Shown here piece after piece: positions 63,446 to 64,000 of a stretch of DNA of 64,000 bases (the stretch's first letter is position 1; each line of letters opens with the position of its first letter). Made by a program: the position numbers and the translations under genes. The stretch lies in contig NZ_JZDQ02000018.1 in NCBI RefSeq assembly GCF_000960475.2, forward strand, positions 1-64,000. Reading direction: 5' to 3'. Under the pieces are notes generated by a model that was not told the origin of the DNA, searched no databases, and saw only the letters and a program-made list of their open reading frames with translations. Source of the DNA: Nocardioides luteus. GTDB lineage: Bacteria > Actinomycetota > Actinomycetes > Propionibacteriales > Nocardioidaceae.

Positions 63446-64000
63446 ATGCGGGCACGGAGACGGACCTCCGCAGCGCTGACAGCGCTATCACTGGCGACGG
63501 TGATGTTGACGGCATGCGGCACCGGCGGCCTGGGAGCCGGCGGGACGAGCGCGGGCGAGCACAGCATCACGGTGCTGATGGTGAACAACCCCCAGATGCT
63601 CGAGCTCCAGGAGCTCACCGCGAAGCACTTCACCGAGGAGACCGGGATCGAGGTGAACTTCGTGGTCAAGGTCGAGCAGGACATGCGGGACACCGCGAGC
63701 ACCGAGTTCGCCAACCAGTCCGGGATCTATGACGTGGCGACGCTGTCCAACTTCGAGATCCCCTACTACGCCCAAGCGGGCTGGATCTCGGACATGGAGA
63801 GCATCGCGAACGACCCCGAGTTCGACCAGGACGACATCCTGCCGCCGATGACCGAGGCGCTCTCGGCCGACGGCAAGGTCTACGGCGAGCCGTTCTACGG
63901 CGAGTCGTCGTTCCTGATGTACCGCAAGGACCTGTTCGAGAAGCACGGCATCGACATGCCGGCCAACCCGACCTGGGAGCAGGTCGCCGGCTTCGCCGCC
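63446..64000 (+). CDS. Sugar ABC transporter substrate-binding protein (partial)
   Basis: The first 185 residues of an extracellular family 1 binding protein, cut by the window end. The lipoprotein signal ends VMLTACGTG (lipobox cysteine about residue 24). The mature part (ITVLMVNNPQMLELQELTAKHFTEETGIEVNF, then GWISDMESIANDPEFDQDDIL and YGESSFLMYRKDLFEKHGI) is like binding proteins for sugar alcohols such as mannitol or sorbitol. ATG at 63446 has GAGGAGG 7 nt upstream. Permeases should follow; the DeoR gene before it is the likely regulator. Confidence 0.88.
   Translation, partial: MRARRRTSAALTALSLATVMLTACGTGGLGAGGTSAGEHSITVLMVNNPQMLELQELTAKHFTEETGIEVNFVVKVEQDMRDTASTEFANQSGIYDVATLSNFEIPYYAQAGWISDMESIANDPEFDQDDILPPMTEALSADGKVYGEPFYGESSFLMYRKDLFEKHGIDMPANPTWEQVAGFAA

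Overview
The window is chromosomal DNA of a high-GC actinobacterium, most like Nocardioides or a close relative. This is inferred from codon usage (third positions almost all G or C), two F420-type enzymes, a DtxR/IdeR-type iron box, GatCAB plus MnmA, ilv and leu leader peptides of actinobacterial style, and many genes with a TANNNT -10 hexamer 6-7 nt before the start codon (leaderless transcripts). No rRNA, tRNA, IS, phage or CRISPR was seen. Sixty-two protein genes and two leader peptides are called. Nearly all space is coding, and many neighbours overlap by ATGA or GTGA.

Layout. 0-2.7 kb: ilvE, leuB and a small ORF behind a leu-type leader peptide. 2.8-7.4 kb: a methyltransferase, then the efeUOB iron uptake operon with an iron box on its promoter. 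7.5-10.1 kb: a DsbA/FrnE-like oxidoreductase and a two-gene ABC exporter. 10.2-13.8 kb: ilvBNC behind an attenuator with a 13-residue leader peptide rich in Ile/Leu/Val. 14-25.8 kb: mixed genes (S9 peptidase, ABC1 kinase, GNAT, MFS, flavin enzyme, ilvD, APH-like kinase, beta-propeller). 25.9-31.6 kb: a HAD phosphoglucomutase/GH65 phosphorylase pair, a DMT exporter and a hydrolase. 31.7-37.1 kb: a five-gene ECF transporter operon under a cobalamin riboswitch. 37.2-48.3 kb: GH19 hydrolase, NYN-domain protein, gatCAB, an ECF sigma pair, a GT2 enzyme and ligA. 48.5-58.9 kb: envelope proteins, a MetE-like protein, mnmA, cysteine desulfurase, ppk2 and proB. 58.9-62.3 kb: obg, an LLM oxidoreductase, rpmA and rplU. 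62.5-64 kb: a DeoR regulator and the start of a sugar ABC transporter.

The most interesting unit is the riboswitch operon at 31755-37120. Its first two genes encode an alpha/alpha-toroid lipoprotein and a separate DUF4430-like anchored protein, the two folds that animal transcobalamin and intrinsic factor join in one chain. The next genes encode the T, fused A-A and S parts of an ECF importer. I read this as a corrinoid capture and import system with a split transcobalamin-like receptor; the riboswitch is seen, the receptor role is inferred.

The second theme is intergenic palindromes. One family has 21-bp iterons beginning TCGGCCGA pointing outward from a central hairpin (three loci plus a possible solitary unit). 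Another has the core GCCGAGTCGGC with tails that match between arms within a locus but differ between loci (four loci plus a remnant). Two copies of the second family flank the LLM gene, which sits where rpmA and obg are usually adjacent. Another palindromic segment lies inside the coding sequence of the fused ECF ATPase.
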